A stretch of DNA of 64,000 bases, taken from positions 1 through 64,000 of the forward strand of contig CALXSE010000005.1 of NCBI GenBank assembly GCA_944391085.1. The letters run 5' to 3'. Positions 61,346-64,000 of the stretch are shown here, piece after piece; position 1 is the stretch's first letter; each line of letters opens with the position of its first letter. The translations under genes were made by a program, and so were the position numbers. Source of the stretch: an uncultured Kiritimatiellota bacterium. GTDB lineage: Bacteria > Verrucomicrobiota > Kiritimatiellia > RFP12 > DVOR01. A model generated the notes under the pieces. That model had not been told where the DNA came from. It saw nothing but the letters and a program-made list of their open reading frames with translations, and did no database searches.

Positions 61346-61699
61346 GGGGGTGACCAGGTTTCGACAGGGTATGTTGGATCCTCGGTTGCGTGCCGGGGAT
61401 GATCGTTGGCCCCGTAAAACATCGATCAAAACCTAACTGCGAACGATAACTTCGCTTACGCGGCCTAACTGAATGGCCCGTCGCCGAAACGCCGATGTCT
61501 GCTGAGCGTGGAAGCGTCGACTAGCAGGCCCTGCCGTGAACCGAACCTTCGGGGACGCGCGCTTGTACCATCATGAGGGTATGCGTCGGATGTGGCCCGT
61601 CGGCCGACTTGTCCGCCGCGAGACAAAAGGCCGGATACGCACGTAGAGATCGTGGTGAAGCTATCTTGGACGGGGGTTCGATTCCCCCCACCTCCACCA
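61346..61699 (+). ncRNA. ssrA: Transfer-messenger RNA (tmRNA)
   Basis: 354 bases. The 5' end GGGGGTGACCAGGTTTCGAC and the 3' end GGGGGTTCGATTCCCCCC-ACCTCC-ACCA form the alanine-tRNA-like part (acceptor GGGGGTG/CACCTCC with one G-U, T-arm with TTCGATT). CCA is encoded at 61697-61699. The resume frame GCG-AAC-GAT-AAC-TTC-GCT-TAC-GCG-GCC-TAA (61439-61468) gives the tag ANDNFAYAA after the tRNA-borne Ala. It rescues stalled ribosomes. Its 3' end is a common integrase target. Confidence 0.96.
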
Positions 61700-61862
61700 A
61701 TCAGGCCACGCACGGCCGCCTGTCTTCAACGGCGCCTTTGTCTCCACGGCGTGGCCGCGATGCCAAAAAAGAACCAAAAGGGCAAGCCTTATCGCGTCTT
61801 GGCCCTCCGGTTCTGTTTGGTTGTGCTCCGCTGATAGGTCGTCAAATTCATGTTCATTATCA

Positions 61863-63611
61863 TTATATTTCAATGTAATCCCACTTTTTTCTTGGAAATC
61901 TTATATCCAATTGAACTGTACTTTTTGGCATCGCAATAGCCAACAGTTTTCTTGGCCGCGTCATTGCAACATATGCAATACGCATCAATTCTGTATCAGT
62001 GCTTCCACTTGCCAAAAATGAGGGTGTTAATGTATTTCCTCGTGTTCCTTTTATCAAGAGCATAAGGGCATCATACGTTTCTCCCTTTACACCATGGACT
62101 GACGAATATGTATATTCGTTACAGGTCTTTACCTCAAAATAGTTTTTTATGGGTATTTGCTTGAAATTTCGATTTTGTGTGTCATGTGTCTTTATTTTTA
62201 TTAAATCGGCTACTGTAGTACCTTTAAGCAAGGTTAAATTATGGGTTGTAAGAGTTTCCTGTATGATGGCTTTGACATTAGTTATCCATTGACCACATTG
62301 TTCTGTTGCCAAAGGAAGGCTTGTAAGAACTTCAATGACAATTTGTTTCCATTGACTATATGGTAATATTTTTGACACTTCCTGTTCGATAGAAACATTG
62401 ATGTCTTTTAAATCCTTAATTGTCAATTGAAATAATGCTTTTTCGCAGAAAGAGTATGCTTTGCTTCTGTCACCGCTCATCCACGCGAAGGATGACTTTG
62501 CCAACAACTCAGTTTCTGGCGTTTTCCAGAGATTTTTTACAATATTGCCGGAGTGAATTCTACCTCTTGTTACAACTGCAACTTTATCAGGAGAAAAAGA
62601 AATATCACATGCAGCACACTCTTCTTTGAACCTCTCGACAATAGAACTTTCAGTTGTATCTTTTTCATACAGAAAAAGAATGGGCTTTTTGTTGTAGCCT
62701 GCAAACAGACCAGATGCTTCATTTGCTTTCTTATCTTTGTAGATATCAGAAAAGACAAAGGTTGCGTTGCATATCAATTGCGAACTTCTAAAATTTTTTG
62801 TTAAGACTAATTGCTGCCATCCAGTGTCTCTCATTTTTTTCAAAAATGATTCTGGATTAGCGTTTCGCCATTCATAAATTGACTGATCCGGATCTCCTAC
62901 AATATACATTGACTCTAAACCTGCAGCACATAGAAAATCTAGTAATTTCATTTGCTCTTGCGATGTATCTTGTGCCTCATCCAAAATAATGACAGGAAAT
63001 CTTGATGCAATGCATTTTGCAATTTCTGGGTATTTTTCTAGAAGTATACACGTTAATCTTGCCACTTCATCTTGAAAGAATTGCCCCTTGCTCAACAATG
63101 CCTTTTTAAATTGAATGCAAGGAGGTTCATATCGTCCATTTCCGGAACAGGTAATTTCGTTTCCATTTTTAGTTAATTTCCCATTTGAAGCCCATTTGAA
63201 ATCACCAATACTGGACAAGCATCTTGTATAGCATTCTTTTCTCCAATATCGATATGAATTTACGATATCAGATGAAATAATTGTCGGCCTTTTAGGTGGT
63301 TTTAGCAACAAATATCCAAATCGCAAAAAGATATAGTTGTCAATAAAACTATCCAATGTCCCTACGAAATGTGGATCTTCAATACTAAATCCTTTAGGGA
63401 GCATTTCTAAAGCTTGACGGCTAATTTCGTCACTGGCAACATTGGTAAACGAAAGAACAGCTATTCCTTGGTGCGAGCGATTCCAATTTTGTAAGTAGTT
63501 GATCATTTTTTGTGCAACTACTGTCGTTTTACCACTTCCCGGGCAGGCATGTAGAACAACTTTTCCTGAAGATTCAAGAAATCTAATTTGTTCTGCTGTA
63601 AAGCTAAACAT
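61863..63611 (-). CDS. UvrD/PcrA-like helicase, GajB-like (Gabija defence)
   Basis: 582 residues, superfamily 1: Walker A ACPGSGKTT at 22-30, motif Ia AVLSFTNVAS, motif II VIILDEAQDTS, VGDPDQSIYEWRNANPESFL (motif III), LTKNFRSS (IV), TYSSVHGVKGETYDALMLL (V) and RIAYVAMTRPRKLLAIAM (VI). The single-chain, UvrD-fold size fits GajB. It starts 1 base after the stop of an OLD-type nuclease gene, the class 2 OLD/Gabija arrangement. The gene is strongly AT-rich, unlike all genes upstream of ssrA. Confidence 0.85.
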   Translation of the reverse strand: MFSFTAEQIRFLESSGKVVLHACPGSGKTTVVAQKMINYLQNWNRSHQGIAVLSFTNVASDEISRQALEMLPKGFSIEDPHFVGTLDSFIDNYIFLRFGYLLLKPPKRPTIISSDIVNSYRYWRKECYTRCLSSIGDFKWASNGKLTKNGNEITCSGNGRYEPPCIQFKKALLSKGQFFQDEVARLTCILLEKYPEIAKCIASRFPVIILDEAQDTSQEQMKLLDFLCAAGLESMYIVGDPDQSIYEWRNANPESFLKKMRDTGWQQLVLTKNFRSSQLICNATFVFSDIYKDKKANEASGLFAGYNKKPILFLYEKDTTESSIVERFKEECAACDISFSPDKVAVVTRGRIHSGNIVKNLWKTPETELLAKSSFAWMSGDRSKAYSFCEKALFQLTIKDLKDINVSIEQEVSKILPYSQWKQIVIEVLTSLPLATEQCGQWITNVKAIIQETLTTHNLTLLKGTTVADLIKIKTHDTQNRNFKQIPIKNYFEVKTCNEYTYSSVHGVKGETYDALMLLIKGTRGNTLTPSFLASGSTDTELMRIAYVAMTRPRKLLAIAMPKSTVQLDIRFPRKKWDYIEI

Positions 63612-63612
63612 A

Positions 63613-64000
63613 CTACTCCTCCAAAGCTGGCTTCTCTCTTGTTACATTATAGATTGCATCTTTTATATATTGAGGAACGATAAAAGGTGATGCAACCGTC
63701 TCACCATTTTCTATGGCTCGGGATTGCTTTTGCAAAGCTCGCCCTAAAGCCAGTGCTACTTGCGCCTTTGCTGAATTCCTTGAACGGATAAATAGCCAGA
63801 TCATAAGTGCTTTAAGCTGTTGATCGGAGGTTTCATTCACTTTTATCTTGAGTTTAGGCCCGGCAATGGGATATGCTGAGGCAATTGCATCTAACATATA
63901 TGAGATATTGTTTGGCTCTAATGCCAGGGCATACTCAAACGTCTTAACTGAGCCAAAACATCTTACAATGTTGTTACTACATAAGTCAGAGATGGAATTA
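63613..64000 (-). CDS. C-terminus of an OLD-family/GajA-like nuclease (partial)
   Basis: The last 128 residues of a gene continuing beyond the window edge, stop TAG at 63613-63615. The reading frame stays open to base 64000. The segment VKTFEYALALEPNNISYMLD resembles the post-TOPRIM region of OLD-type ATP-dependent endonucleases (KTxEYxLA), followed by a helical tail (QLKALMIWLFIRSRNSAKAQ). The ATPase and TOPRIM catalytic parts are outside the window, so the call rests on this motif and on the adjacent helicase. Confidence 0.65.
   Translation of the reverse strand, partial: NSISDLCSNNIVRCFGSVKTFEYALALEPNNISYMLDAIASAYPIAGPKLKIKVNETSDQQLKALMIWLFIRSRNSAKAQVALALGRALQKQSRAIENGETVASPFIVPQYIKDAIYNVTREKPALEE

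Noticed and set aside
61700-61862. Second attachment-site copy right after ssrA
   Set aside because: The bases after the CCA end show no repeat of the ssrA 3' end; if the island used this site the other copy lies beyond the window.
1-64000. CRISPR array
   Set aside because: No series of regularly spaced identical repeats with unique spacers was seen; the direct repeats near 19.5-19.9 kb occur only in pairs.

Overview
The window is about 70% GC and nearly fully coding, from a diderm bacterium: it carries BamA, a Skp/OmpH-type chaperone, a tripartite RND efflux pump, a secretin and outer-membrane-type lipoproteins. A PEP-CTERM sorting tag, a Tat-exported sulfatase, a highly divergent FtsZ, an RpiB-GlyA fusion protein and an anaerobic radical-SAM heme-degradation operon fit the Kiritimatiellota/Lentisphaerota/Verrucomicrobiota group, probably a gut- or sediment-type anaerobe. 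This placement is inference; no rRNA gene is present.

Layout. 1-1953: an AT-richer pair of genes (a DUF488 protein and its partner), probably acquired. 2156-3954 (minus): remnant of a Mu-like phage, a 5'-truncated portal (DUF935) and a small zinc-ribbon protein, with a heptanucleotide tandem repeat inside the portal gene. 4234-10693 (minus): ddl-ftsQ-ftsA-ftsZ-lipoprotein-dtd-recJ, a division/wall operon in which FtsZ lacks canonical GTPase residues. 10994-19412 (plus): a nucleotidyltransferase, then a TetR-controlled RND efflux operon ending in a cystatin-like lipoprotein. 19468-20028: a long repeat-bearing spacer. 20029-29797: dnaB, bamA, skp-like, hisI, a double glycosyltransferase, sixA-like, an NSS-type transporter and an MFS transporter. 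29801-32563: a MerR regulator with its own 19-bp-spacer promoter, tRNA-Thr, an MBL hydrolase, a three-gene operon of unknown small proteins with two paralogues, and tRNA-Gln. 32616-38653: an Lrp-type regulator with aminotransferase, RluA, RpiB-GlyA, a GspG-like protein and a phosphodiesterase-like protein. 38845-40617 (minus): an exporter-type ABC protein.

40875-45529 is a tight operon of a HutW/ChuW-like radical SAM enzyme, a complete ECF importer (S, T and a double ATPase) and a BilS/HmuF-like flavodoxin. I read it as a single-operon system for anaerobic heme import and ring opening. 45567-56823 is a type IV pilus/type II secretion hybrid operon with three pseudopilins, PilM/N-like, PilO-like, GspE, GspF, PilP-like, secretin and the retraction ATPase PilT; a strong candidate pseudoknot lies between pilin genes 1 and 2. 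56854-60981 holds a PEP-CTERM protein whose promoter has a ten-G run between -35 and -10 (candidate phase variation), a secreted protein and a sulfatase.

60982-61345 is a spacer of CACAGAGG-type repeats and hairpins, followed by ssrA (tmRNA, tag ANDNFAYAA). About 150 bp beyond ssrA the base composition drops sharply to AT-rich, where a UvrD-like helicase and the C-terminus of an OLD/TOPRIM-type nuclease form a Gabija-like defence pair on an apparent genomic island that runs off the window.
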